Source: Paracoccaceae bacterium
GTDB lineage: Bacteria; Pseudomonadota; Alphaproteobacteria; Rhodobacterales; Rhodobacteraceae
NCBI GenBank assembly: GCA_003564655.1
Contig: PXES01000239.1
Coordinates: 1 to 24,395, forward strand
Length of the DNA: 24,395 bases
Reading direction: 5' to 3'
Positions 14,033 through 19,891 of this stretch are shown in pieces. Each line of letters starts with the position of its first letter. Within the stretch, counting starts at the first letter, position 1. A program made the translations under genes and the position numbers. The notes under the pieces were generated by a model that was given only the letters and a program-made list of their open reading frames with translations, did no database searches and was not told the DNA's origin.

Positions 14033-14187
14033 ACCGCGCGCGCGGCAAGGGGGCGCGCCTCGCTCTGCGGGTCGATGTCGAGGTCATGCGCCACGTCGAG
14101 GGGCATGTTGCGCAGGGCAGCGATCGTGCGGGCATAGGCGGCGCGCTGGCGCAGCCGGGTGCGGAATGTGCTCATCAAGCCAGTCAT
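14020..14187 (-). CDS. Small 55-residue hypothetical protein
   Basis: A small gene easily missed by length cut-offs. The minus strand from the ATG at 14187 encodes 55 residues. It starts MTGLMSTFRTRLRQRAAYAR, continues with LRNMPLDVAHDLDID, and ends in LAARAVYGR and TGA at 14020. A strong AAGGAGG site lies about 7 bases before the ATG. The shape (basic N-terminal helix, central MPLDVAxDLDI, terminal AVYG) matches small hypothetical proteins I associate with Rhodobacterales, somewhat reminiscent of DUF1127; I do not claim that family. It converges on coaD with a 13-base overlap and diverges from galE. A CTGC-N3-GCAG palindrome lies about 50 bases upstream. Function unknown. Confidence 0.72.
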   Translation of the reverse strand: MTGLMSTFRTRLRQRAAYARTIAALRNMPLDVAHDLDIDPQSEARPLAARAVYGR

Positions 14188-14237
14188 GTCGGCCTCCTTG
14201 GGTCATCTGTCCTTCCCATGCTTGCGAAGATGGCCCA

Positions 14238-14250
14238 TGCTGCAGCGCAG
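14238..14250. promoter_or_regulatory. Second CTGC-N3-GCAG site (PhaR-like)
   Basis: CTGC-AGC-GCAG (14240-14250) is identical over 14 bases (ATGCTGCAGCGCAG) to the site upstream of parA. It lies in the divergent spacer between the 55-residue gene and galE, about 50 bases from the former's start. A further CGCTGCTGC lies about 10 bases on. Function inferred only from resemblance to the PhaR consensus. Confidence 0.35.
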
Positions 14251-14309
14251 AACAAGTGACGCTGCTGCAAGCCCGACCTGCGTTTTTCGCATGGCGCAAT
14301 CGCGCCTGG

Positions 14310-14353
14310 CCGCGGCGGCCGCGGAAGTGCCCTGCCCCCGGGGACCGGGGGCA
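14310..14353. repeat. Two palindromes ahead of the galE G-rich hairpin
   Basis: CCGCGGC-G-GCCGCGG (14310-14324) and TGCCCCCGG-GGA-CCGGGGGCA (14333-14353) are perfect inverted repeats with 7- and 9-bp arms. They abut the hairpin at 14354-14404. No U-run follows, so ordinary termination is doubtful. Confidence 0.6.
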
Positions 14354-14404
14354 AGCGCCCGCAAGCGGGGCATCGGCGGGTGGGTGGGCTCCGCTTGCGG
14401 GCGC
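14354..14404 (+). repeat. Hairpin with G-quadruplex-type loop, copy 1 (upstream of galE)
   Basis: GCGCCCGCAAGCGG (14355-14368) pairs perfectly with CCGCTTGCGGGCGC (14391-14404). The loop region carries GGGG, then GGG-T-GGG-T-GGG (14378-14388), on the plus strand. It lies 77 bases before the galE start, so the galE leader RNA could form the G-rich structure if transcription starts upstream. Its reverse complement recurs at 15500-15549 with 46 of 50 bases identical. Confidence 0.75.
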
Positions 14405-14480
14405 GTCCTGCCACGCTGCAGCCTGTCGCATCCGCGCGGAGAGGATGCTATGCAGAGCCGACAAGAAGGGCAGGACAGTC

Positions 14481-15500
14481 ATGCGCGTATTGGTCACTGG
14501 CGGGGCAGGTTATATCGGCAGCCATACACTTCTGCAGCTTCTGCGCGCCGCGCATGAGGTGCTGGTCTACGACAATTTCGCCAATTCATCGCCCGAGGCG
14601 CTGGCCCGCGTCCAGCAACTGGCCAATCGCGATTTCGAGGTTGTCACCGGTGACATGCGGGACGCGAACGCCCTTCACGCCGCCTGTGCAGAATTCCGCC
14701 CCGAAGCGGTCATCCATTTCGCGGGGCTCAAGGCTGTCGGTGTCTCGCACACGCAACCGCTCGACTATTACACCACCAACCTCGCCGGCACGCTCAACCT
14801 GCTGCGCGCGATGGATGCGCAGGATTGCGCGCGCATCGTCTTCTCGTCTTCCGCCACGGTCTATGGCGAGCCCGTCTACCTGCCCTATGACGAGGAGCAC
14901 CCGCTCAACCCGCTCAGCCCCTATGGCCGCTCGAAGCTGATGGTCGAGATGCTGCTGCGCGACTGGGCGGCGGCGCGCCGGGGCGCCAGCGCCGTGATGC
15001 TGCGCTATTTCAACCCTGTGGGCGCGGATGCCTCGGCCCGCATCGGCGAGGATCCGCAAGGCATTCCCGACAACCTCATGCCCTATATCGCACAGGTGGC
15101 CGTGGGGCAGCGTGCGGCGCTCTCGGTGTATGGCGACGACTACCCGACCCGCGACGGCACAGGCGAGCGCGACTACATCCATGTCGCCGACCTTGCCCGC
15201 GCGCATCTCGCAGCACTCGATTTCGCGGCCCGCAGCACGGGTTGCGAGGCGATCAATGTCGGCACGGGGACAAGCTATTCCGTGCGCGAGATGGTCGCCG
15301 GCTTCGAGCGCGCCAGCGGCCGGCAGATCCCCTGTCGGATCGCGCCGCGCCGCGCGGGCGATGTGGCGCGGATGTGCGCGAAGGTCGACAAGGCGCAGTC
15401 CTTGCTTGGCTGGGAGGCGCGCGAGGGGCTGGAGGCGATGTGCCGCTCGACCTGGGAGTGGCAATCGGCCAATCCGCAAGGCTACCGCGCGACCGAATAG
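14481..15500 (+). CDS. galE: UDP-glucose 4-epimerase
   Basis: Interconverts UDP-glucose and UDP-galactose for galactose use and for surface polysaccharide precursors. 339 residues, the full family length. The NAD-binding motif VTGGAGYIGSH is at residues 5-15, the conserved Asn/Asp region VYDNFANSSPEAL at 29-41. The catalytic Ser lies in FSSSATVYGE (121-130) and the YxxxK pair is Tyr148/Lys152 in SPYGRSKLMVE. RYFNPVGAD and DGTGERDYIHVADLA are the standard substrate-side blocks. I chose the ATG at 14481 because the Rossmann strand starts there and AGGA lies about 6 bases upstream; the frame is open much further but is non-family. It stands alone, bracketed by inverted copies of a G-loop hairpin. 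Confidence 0.97.
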   Translation: MRVLVTGGAGYIGSHTLLQLLRAAHEVLVYDNFANSSPEALARVQQLANRDFEVVTGDMRDANALHAACAEFRPEAVIHFAGLKAVGVSHTQPLDYYTTNLAGTLNLLRAMDAQDCARIVFSSSATVYGEPVYLPYDEEHPLNPLSPYGRSKLMVEMLLRDWAAARRGASAVMLRYFNPVGADASARIGEDPQGIPDNLMPYIAQVAVGQRAALSVYGDDYPTRDGTGERDYIHVADLARAHLAALDFAARSTGCEAINVGTGTSYSVREMVAGFERASGRQIPCRIAPRRAGDVARMCAKVDKAQSLLGWEAREGLEAMCRSTWEWQSANPQGYRATE

Positions 15501-15550
15501 CGCCCGCGAGCGGAGCCCACCCGCCCGCCCATGCCCCGCTCGCGGGCGCT
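15499..15550 (-). repeat. Hairpin with G-quadruplex-type loop, copy 2 (downstream of galE)
   Basis: AGCGCCCGCGAGCGG (15499-15513) pairs perfectly with CCGCTCGCGGGCGCT (15536-15550). The left arm starts inside the galE stop codon. The G-rich loop is on the minus strand and reads GGGG-CAT-GGG-C-GGG-C-GGG-T-GGG. In inverted orientation it matches copy 1 at 46 of 50 bases. It may end galE transcription and, from the other side, face ccmG. Confidence 0.75.
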
Positions 15551-15551
15551 T

Positions 15552-15630
15552 GCACCCCTGCGGGGTGCGCAAGGCCGGACAAGTGCCGCGGCAGCGCCGT
15601 CGCAGGGGGTTCGATGCCCCCTGCGACGGC
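15552..15630. terminator. Stacked hairpins between convergent galE and ccmG
   Basis: GCACCCC-TGC-GGGGTGC (15552-15568) follows copy 2 directly. GCCGTCGCAGGGGG (15596-15609) pairs perfectly with CCCCCTGCGACGGC (15617-15630) around a 7-base loop. A 10-base palindrome TGCCGCGGCA (15584-15593) lies between. With galE ending at 15500 and ccmG at 15672, these are likely bidirectional terminators, although no U-run is present. Confidence 0.6.
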
Positions 15631-15671
15631 ACCCCCTCGCGGGAGAGCGCAGCAGAACAGGGCCGCGCGCC

Positions 15672-16208
15672 TTACCGCGCTGCGGCGGCCTCCATGGCCG
15701 GGCGGATGCGCTTCTCGACAATCTCGGGCGTGATCGGACCGGCGAAGCGCAGCATGATCGTGCCGTCACCGGCCACCACATAGGTCTCGGGCACGCCATA
15801 GAGCCCCCAGTCGAGCCCCATACGCCCCGACGCATCCGCGCCGATGCCCGCGAAGGGATCGCCCAACTCGTCAAGGAACGCCAGCGCCCGGTCGGGCTGG
15901 TCGCGGTAATTCACGCCATAGACCGGCACGTCCTCGGCCAGCTCCTTCAGCAGCGGGTGCTCGGCGCGGCACGGCGCGCACCAGGATGCCCAGTAATTGA
16001 CCAGCTTGACCTCGCCGTCGCGCAGCGTGTCATCGTCGAACAGCGACTTCTCGTCGAGTTGCGTCAGCATCACCGCAGGGGCCGGCTGCCCTTCGCGCGC
16101 CGAAGGCAGCGAGTCGCGATCCTCGCGGATATTGCCGTACCAGAACAGCGCGGCCAGTGCGACGAACAGCACGGGCGGCAGGAACATCAGCGGTCTGAAC
16201 TTACGCAT
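15672..16208 (-). CDS. ccmG: Thiol:disulfide interchange protein CcmG/DsbE
   Basis: Membrane-anchored periplasmic thioredoxin-like protein that reduces the CXXCH cysteines of apocytochrome c before haem attachment. 178 residues. An N-terminal anchor spans about residues 7-25. The active site WCAPC is at 76-80 inside LVNYWASWCAPCRAEHPLL. The acidic-site block YGVNYRDQPDRALAFL is at about 97-112, and the cis-proline motif GVPET at 138-142. These are CcmG rather than general DsbA/TlpA features. The start overlaps ccmD by 8 bases, and it is the last gene of ccmABCDG. Confidence 0.96.
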   Translation of the reverse strand: MRKFRPLMFLPPVLFVALAALFWYGNIREDRDSLPSAREGQPAPAVMLTQLDEKSLFDDDTLRDGEVKLVNYWASWCAPCRAEHPLLKELAEDVPVYGVNYRDQPDRALAFLDELGDPFAGIGADASGRMGLDWGLYGVPETYVVAGDGTIMLRFAGPITPEIVEKRIRPAMEAAAAR

Positions 16209-16359
16209 TGTCGCTCCGATCGTTTTCCAACTCGTCCAGCGCCCGGCGGACAGCCCGCCCCCGCAGCCAGACCCACAACACCAGCAGCCCGATCAACCCC
16301 AGAGAGGCGATATAGGCCAGCGAGACCTCCAGCGCATAGCGTCCCAGATCGGGCATCAT
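16201..16359 (-). CDS. ccmD: Haem exporter protein CcmD
   Basis: Tiny membrane protein (52 residues) that joins CcmC and CcmE and is needed for release of haem-loaded CcmE. Sequence begins MMPDLGRYALEVSLAYIASL; a hydrophobic segment spans about residues 10-32 and is followed by a basic stretch (WLRGRAVRRALDELE), the standard CcmD layout. The start at 16359 overlaps the ccmC stop by ATGA; the second Met at 16356 is an alternative. It is easily missed because of its size. Identity rests on size, topology and position between ccmC and ccmG. Confidence 0.9.
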   Translation of the reverse strand: MMPDLGRYALEVSLAYIASLGLIGLLVLWVWLRGRAVRRALDELENDRSDNA

Positions 16360-17087
16360 GCCATCCGCTCCCGCGCGACCAGTGCCTTCATCCGGCGGGC
16401 GCGGATCTCGGTGCGCGTGCCCGCCAGCACCAGCGCCACAAAGATCAGCCCGAAACCGGTCATCGAGATGTAGAGCGGCGCCTTGTAGGCCCAGTCCACC
16501 CGCGTGCCCGGCGCAAGCGAGAGCGAGGCGCCCTGATGCAGCCCCTGGCTCCAGAAGAACGCGGCGTAACGCGACAAGAGCGCAAAGACCGAGCCCACCA
16601 GACACAGCACCGCTGTCAGGTCGGCGGCGGTGTCGGGGTCCTCGATCGCGGCCCAGAGCGCGATGTAGCCCAGATAGAACAGGAACAGGATCAGGAAGCT
16701 GGTCAGCCGCGGATCCCCCGCCCACCACGTGCCCCACATCGGCTGGCCCCAGACCGCGCCGGTAATCAGCCCGATCAGTGTCATCACCACACCCACGGGC
16801 GCGGCCGCCTTGGCCGCCAGCGCGCTGACATGGTGGCGGCGGATCAACCAGATCAGCGAGGCCACCAGCATCATGATCCAGGCATTGATCGCCATCAGCG
16901 CCGAGGGCACATGCAGGAAGATGATCTTGACGGTCGCGCCCTGCCGGAAGTCATCAGGCGTGAAGAAGAACCCCCAGATCAGCCCCACCGCCGTCACGGC
17001 CACCGCCAGCCACGCCACGATCGGCAGCAGCCAGTCGGTGGTGCGCATGAACCGCAACGGGTTCGCATATTGCCAGATCGACACCAT
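16356..17087 (-). CDS. ccmC: Haem exporter/haem-handling protein CcmC
   Basis: Six-helix inner-membrane protein that presents haem to the chaperone CcmE in system I cytochrome c maturation. 243 residues. The tryptophan-rich haem-handling motif WGQPMWGTWWAGDPRLTS is at about 113-130. Candidate axial haem ligands are His59 (IIFLHVPSA) and His184 (SQGLHQGASLSL). Six hydrophobic segments are visible. The stop overlaps ccmD. A 53-base gap from ccmB is the largest break inside ccmABCDG and shows no clear hairpin. Confidence 0.96.
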   Translation of the reverse strand: MVSIWQYANPLRFMRTTDWLLPIVAWLAVAVTAVGLIWGFFFTPDDFRQGATVKIIFLHVPSALMAINAWIMMLVASLIWLIRRHHVSALAAKAAAPVGVVMTLIGLITGAVWGQPMWGTWWAGDPRLTSFLILFLFYLGYIALWAAIEDPDTAADLTAVLCLVGSVFALLSRYAAFFWSQGLHQGASLSLAPGTRVDWAYKAPLYISMTGFGLIFVALVLAGTRTEIRARRMKALVARERMA

Positions 17088-17140
17088 GTTCTTTCACCTA
17101 CCGTTCTGCCCCAAAGCCCTCAAGGTTACACCCTGTCGCA

Positions 17141-17797
17141 TCACCTAAGGTTTATCCTCAGGACCAAGGCCGCGGCAAAGGGCAGGATCGCCGCCGCCCC
17201 CGCCGTGATGCCCGCCAGCAGCGCCAGCGGCGTGCCCACTGACAACCCCTGCGCGCCGCGACTGACCAGTTCCGCCCCGAAGACCAGCGTCGGCACATAC
17301 ATCGGCAGCACCAGCAACGACAGCAGCAACCCGCCGCGCTTTACCCCGACCGTCAGCGCCGCACCGAACGCGCCGATCATCGACAACGCGGGCGTGCCCA
17401 GCAGCAGCGCAACGATCAGCCAGCCATAGGCCGCGCCGGGCAGGAAAAGAAGCAGCCCCAGCACCGGCGAAACCAGCACCAGCGGCAGCCCGGTCGTGAT
17501 CCAGTGCGCGAGCGCCTTGATCGCCACCACCGCCTCGAGCGGCAGGGGCGCTGTGGCCAGCAGGTCGAGCGAGCCATCCTCGTAATCCAGCGCGAAGATC
17601 CGGTCGAGCGACAGCAGGCAGGCGAGCAACGCGCCCACCCACAGGACGCCCGGCGCGATACGCGCCAGCACCTCGGGCTCGGGGCCGACACCAAGGGGCA
17701 CCAGCACCGCCAGGATCAGGAAAAACGCAAGTCCCAGCCCGAAGCCGCCGCCCGCCCGCAGCGCCAGCCGCAGGTCGCGCATGAGCAGCGCGCTCAC
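17141..17797 (-). CDS. ccmB: Haem exporter permease CcmB
   Basis: Six-helix permease that pairs with the CcmA ATPase; the complex releases haem-CcmE from CcmCD in cytochrome c maturation. 218 residues, normal. RDLRLALRAGGG at the N-terminus, LDRIFALDYEDGSLDLLATA at about 64-83, LVLVSPVLGLLLFLP and the C-terminal PMYVPTLVFGAE are family blocks. The start codon is GTG and overlaps the ccmA stop (GTGA at 17794-17797), giving tight ATPase-permease coupling. Confidence 0.95.
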   Translation of the reverse strand: MSALLMRDLRLALRAGGGFGLGLAFFLILAVLVPLGVGPEPEVLARIAPGVLWVGALLACLLSLDRIFALDYEDGSLDLLATAPLPLEAVVAIKALAHWITTGLPLVLVSPVLGLLLFLPGAAYGWLIVALLLGTPALSMIGAFGAALTVGVKRGGLLLSLLVLPMYVPTLVFGAELVSRGAQGLSVGTPLALLAGITAGAAAILPFAAALVLRINLR

Positions 17798-18417
17798 AGG
17801 AACGCCTCGTCAAACCCGCCCGCATCCCCCGGCTCAGGCAGGCGCGCCTTGTGCGCCCGCAGGTCGAGCTCCTGCGCCTCGGGCAGGCCGAGATCGATAT
17901 GCGTGGCGATCAGCGCCATGCCGCCCGCCGCCAGATGCCCGCGCACCAGATCAGCAAACAGCGCGACCGAGGCTGCGTCCAGCGACACGGTCGGCTCATC
18001 CAGCACCCAGACGGGCCGCCCGGTGACCAGCAGCCGCGCCAGCCCCAGCCGCCGCTTCTGCCCCGCCGACAGCGTCGCCGCCGCGCGCCCCGACAACGCG
18101 CGCAGATTCATCCGCTCCAGCGCCGCTTTCACATCGCCCGCACCATAAACCGCCCCCCAGAAGGAGAGGTTCTCCGCCACGCTCAGCGTTGCCTTTATGC
18201 CATCGGCATGGGCCGCATAGGCCACCGCCTCGCCGCCCTCGACCGTCCCCGACAGCGCGGGCTGCAACCCGGCCACAACGCGCAACAGCGTGGTCTTGCC
18301 GCAGCCATTGGGCCCGCGCAGCACCAGCGCCTGGCCCGGCGCGAGGGCGAAATTCACGCCCTCCAGCAGCGGCACACCACCCCGGGCCACGGCCAGATCG
18401 CAGACGCGCAACCCCAT
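17794..18417 (-). CDS. ccmA: Cytochrome c maturation ABC ATPase CcmA
   Basis: ATP-binding subunit of CcmAB, 207 residues. Walker A GPNGCGKTT is at residues 35-43, signature LSAGQKRR at 116-123, Walker B VWVLDEPT at 136-143, and the switch histidine in ALIATHIDLGL. ATP hydrolysis drives release of holo-CcmE rather than bulk haem export. First gene of ccmABCDG. The 134 bases upstream, back to the Mth938-domain gene, hold intergenic repeat copy C; I see no separate clear promoter, so readthrough from secDF is possible. Confidence 0.96.
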   Translation of the reverse strand: MGLRVCDLAVARGGVPLLEGVNFALAPGQALVLRGPNGCGKTTLLRVVAGLQPALSGTVEGGEAVAYAAHADGIKATLSVAENLSFWGAVYGAGDVKAALERMNLRALSGRAAATLSAGQKRRLGLARLLVTGRPVWVLDEPTVSLDAASVALFADLVRGHLAAGGMALIATHIDLGLPEAQELDLRAHKARLPEPGDAGGFDEAFL

Positions 18418-18461
18418 CAGACTACCCCGCCCACGACGACGCCCTGCCGTCGCGATGGGCC

Positions 18462-18504
18462 ATTTTCTTGCTGAAAATACTCAATTTCCCGGTCCGCAAC
18501 CGGG
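18462..18504 (-). repeat. Intergenic repeat copy C, upstream of ccmA
   Basis: On the minus strand a CCCGGT-N5-ACCGGG hairpin (18504-18488) is followed by AAATTGAGTATTTTCAGC and AAGAAAAT. The core ATTTTC-AGCAA-GAAAAT (18478-18462) is a perfect 6-bp inverted repeat, as in copy B. The hairpin-then-AT-rich-core layout is shared with copies A and B, but the run of C residues is replaced by AAATT. Confidence 0.6.
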
Positions 18505-18551
18505 CCTTCGGGCTGCCGCCTGCACACCTCGCCCACGCGGCGCACCCGCCC

Positions 18552-18908
18552 TCACTCCACGGGCAGCACGGCCAGCGCCACGCGCCGCTGCTCGGACAAC
18601 AGCACATTGTAGGTCCGGCAGGCGGCGGCACTGTCCATCGCCTCGACGCCCAGCCCGGCCTCTTCCAGCCGCGCGCGCAGGCCCTGCGGCAGATGCGCGA
18701 TCTCGGCGCCAGTGCCGACCAGCAGCACATCGGCCGCCCCCGCCAGCGCGACGAGCGCGCCCGCATCGTCATAGCCGCCCCACTCCCGCACCTCGCCCGC
18801 AACCAGCAGCAGCGGCGCGTCATGCGCCTCGCCCCCGATGCGAAAGAAGCCCGGGCCATAGCCCTCGACCGGGACCGCCTGTCCGAAGCCGACCTCCGAC
18901 AGCCGCAT
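18552..18908 (-). CDS. Mth938-like domain protein (NDUFAF3 relative)
   Basis: A 118-residue cytoplasmic protein of the Mth938/DUF498 family, whose mitochondrial member NDUFAF3 is an assembly factor for respiratory complex I. Visible family features: VEGYGPGFFRIGG near residues 14-26, DVLLVGTGAEIAHLPQGLRA at about 60-79, the GLGVEAMDSAAACRTYNVLL block (85-104), and a C-terminal RRVALAVLPV strand. Its start is 1 base after the secF stop, so it is in the yajC-secD-secF transcript. Bacterial function is not established; a role in membrane-protein or complex I assembly is inferred from orthology and position. Confidence 0.88.
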   Translation of the reverse strand: MRLSEVGFGQAVPVEGYGPGFFRIGGEAHDAPLLLVAGEVREWGGYDDAGALVALAGAADVLLVGTGAEIAHLPQGLRARLEEAGLGVEAMDSAAACRTYNVLLSEQRRVALAVLPVE

Positions 18909-18909
18909 C

Positions 18910-19881
18910 TCAGCCCTCCTTGACGCCGAAGCGCGTGCCTGCCGTGTCGTCTGCGTTCTTGGACCAATCGCGCTTGACCCCCAGCCGCAGCAGCACCGCC
19001 GAGGCCACGAAGACCGACGAATATGTCCCCACGATCACGCCCCAGATCATCGCGAAGACGAAGCCGCGGATCACGTCGCCGCCCAGCACGAACAGCGCCG
19101 TTAACGCCAGCAGGGTGGTGACAGAGGTCATCACCGTGCGCGACAGCGTCTCGTTGATCGACAGCGTCAGCACCTCTTTCAGCGGGCGTTTCTTGTATTT
19201 GATCAGGTTCTCGCGCACCCGGTCGAAAACAACCCCCGTGTCGTTGAGCGAGTAACCCACGATGGTCAACAGCGCCGCGATGATCGCCAGGTCGAAGCGG
19301 ATCTGCAGGATGCTGAAGATCCCGATGGTCAGCACCACGTCATGCACGAGGGCCGCCACCGCACCGACCGAGAACTGCCACTCGAAGCGCAGCCAGATGT
19401 AGAACAGCACCGCCGCCAGCGCGAGGACCACCGAGATCACCGCCGAGCGGATCAGCTCGCCCGACACCTTGGGGCCGACCGAGTCCACCGCCGCGAAGGT
19501 CAGGGTCGCGTCCACCTCCTGCAGCGCATCGCGAATGGCGGTGATCTGCTCAGGCGTGATCGCCTCGGTGCCTTCCTGCGCCTGAATGCGCACGCTCGCC
19601 ACGTTGCGGTCGGGGCCGAAAGCGGGGTCGAACACCTCGGTTATGGCAACATCGCCAAAGCCCAGCGGTGTGATGGCGTCGCGATAGGCGCCTACATCCA
19701 CCGGCGCCTCGGCCTCGGTGCGGATCGAGGTGCCGCCGCGGAAGTCGATGCCGAAATTCAGCCCGATGATCGAAAAGACGATGATCGAGAGCACCATCGC
19801 CACCATCGACGCCCCGAAGGTCGTCTTCCAATGGCGGAAGAAATCGATCGAGGTGTCCTGCGGAACCAGTTTGAGTCTCAT
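18910..19881 (-). CDS. secF: Protein translocase subunit SecF
   Basis: Inner-membrane partner of SecD that uses the proton gradient to complete protein export and membrane insertion. 323 residues from the ATG at 19881, with GAGGGG about 6 bases upstream; a TTG at 19887 would add two residues. The first membrane helix is followed by NFGIDFRGGTSIRTE (about 42-56), the D1 motif. The membrane half holds GYSLNDTGVVFDRVREN and later INETLSRTVMTSVTTLLALT, the D5/D6-like motifs. It follows secD by 10 bases and is followed at once by the Mth938 gene. Confidence 0.97.
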   Translation of the reverse strand: MRLKLVPQDTSIDFFRHWKTTFGASMVAMVLSIIVFSIIGLNFGIDFRGGTSIRTEAEAPVDVGAYRDAITPLGFGDVAITEVFDPAFGPDRNVASVRIQAQEGTEAITPEQITAIRDALQEVDATLTFAAVDSVGPKVSGELIRSAVISVVLALAAVLFYIWLRFEWQFSVGAVAALVHDVVLTIGIFSILQIRFDLAIIAALLTIVGYSLNDTGVVFDRVRENLIKYKKRPLKEVLTLSINETLSRTVMTSVTTLLALTALFVLGGDVIRGFVFAMIWGVIVGTYSSVFVASAVLLRLGVKRDWSKNADDTAGTRFGVKEG

Positions 19882-19891
19882 CCTCAACCCC

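Noticed and set aside
13962..14480. Long N-terminal extension of galE back into coaD
   Set aside because: The extension passes through palindromic DNA and coaD in another frame. The Rossmann motif starts at the ATG at 14481, which has its own ribosome site.
17088..17140. Terminator between ccmB and ccmC
   Set aside because: The 53-base gap has no convincing stem-loop and the genes are on the same strand in the standard operon order.
15531..17429. 632-residue plus-strand frame over ccmG to ccmB
   Set aside because: Low-complexity Arg/His/Gln-rich translation antisense to the ccm genes.
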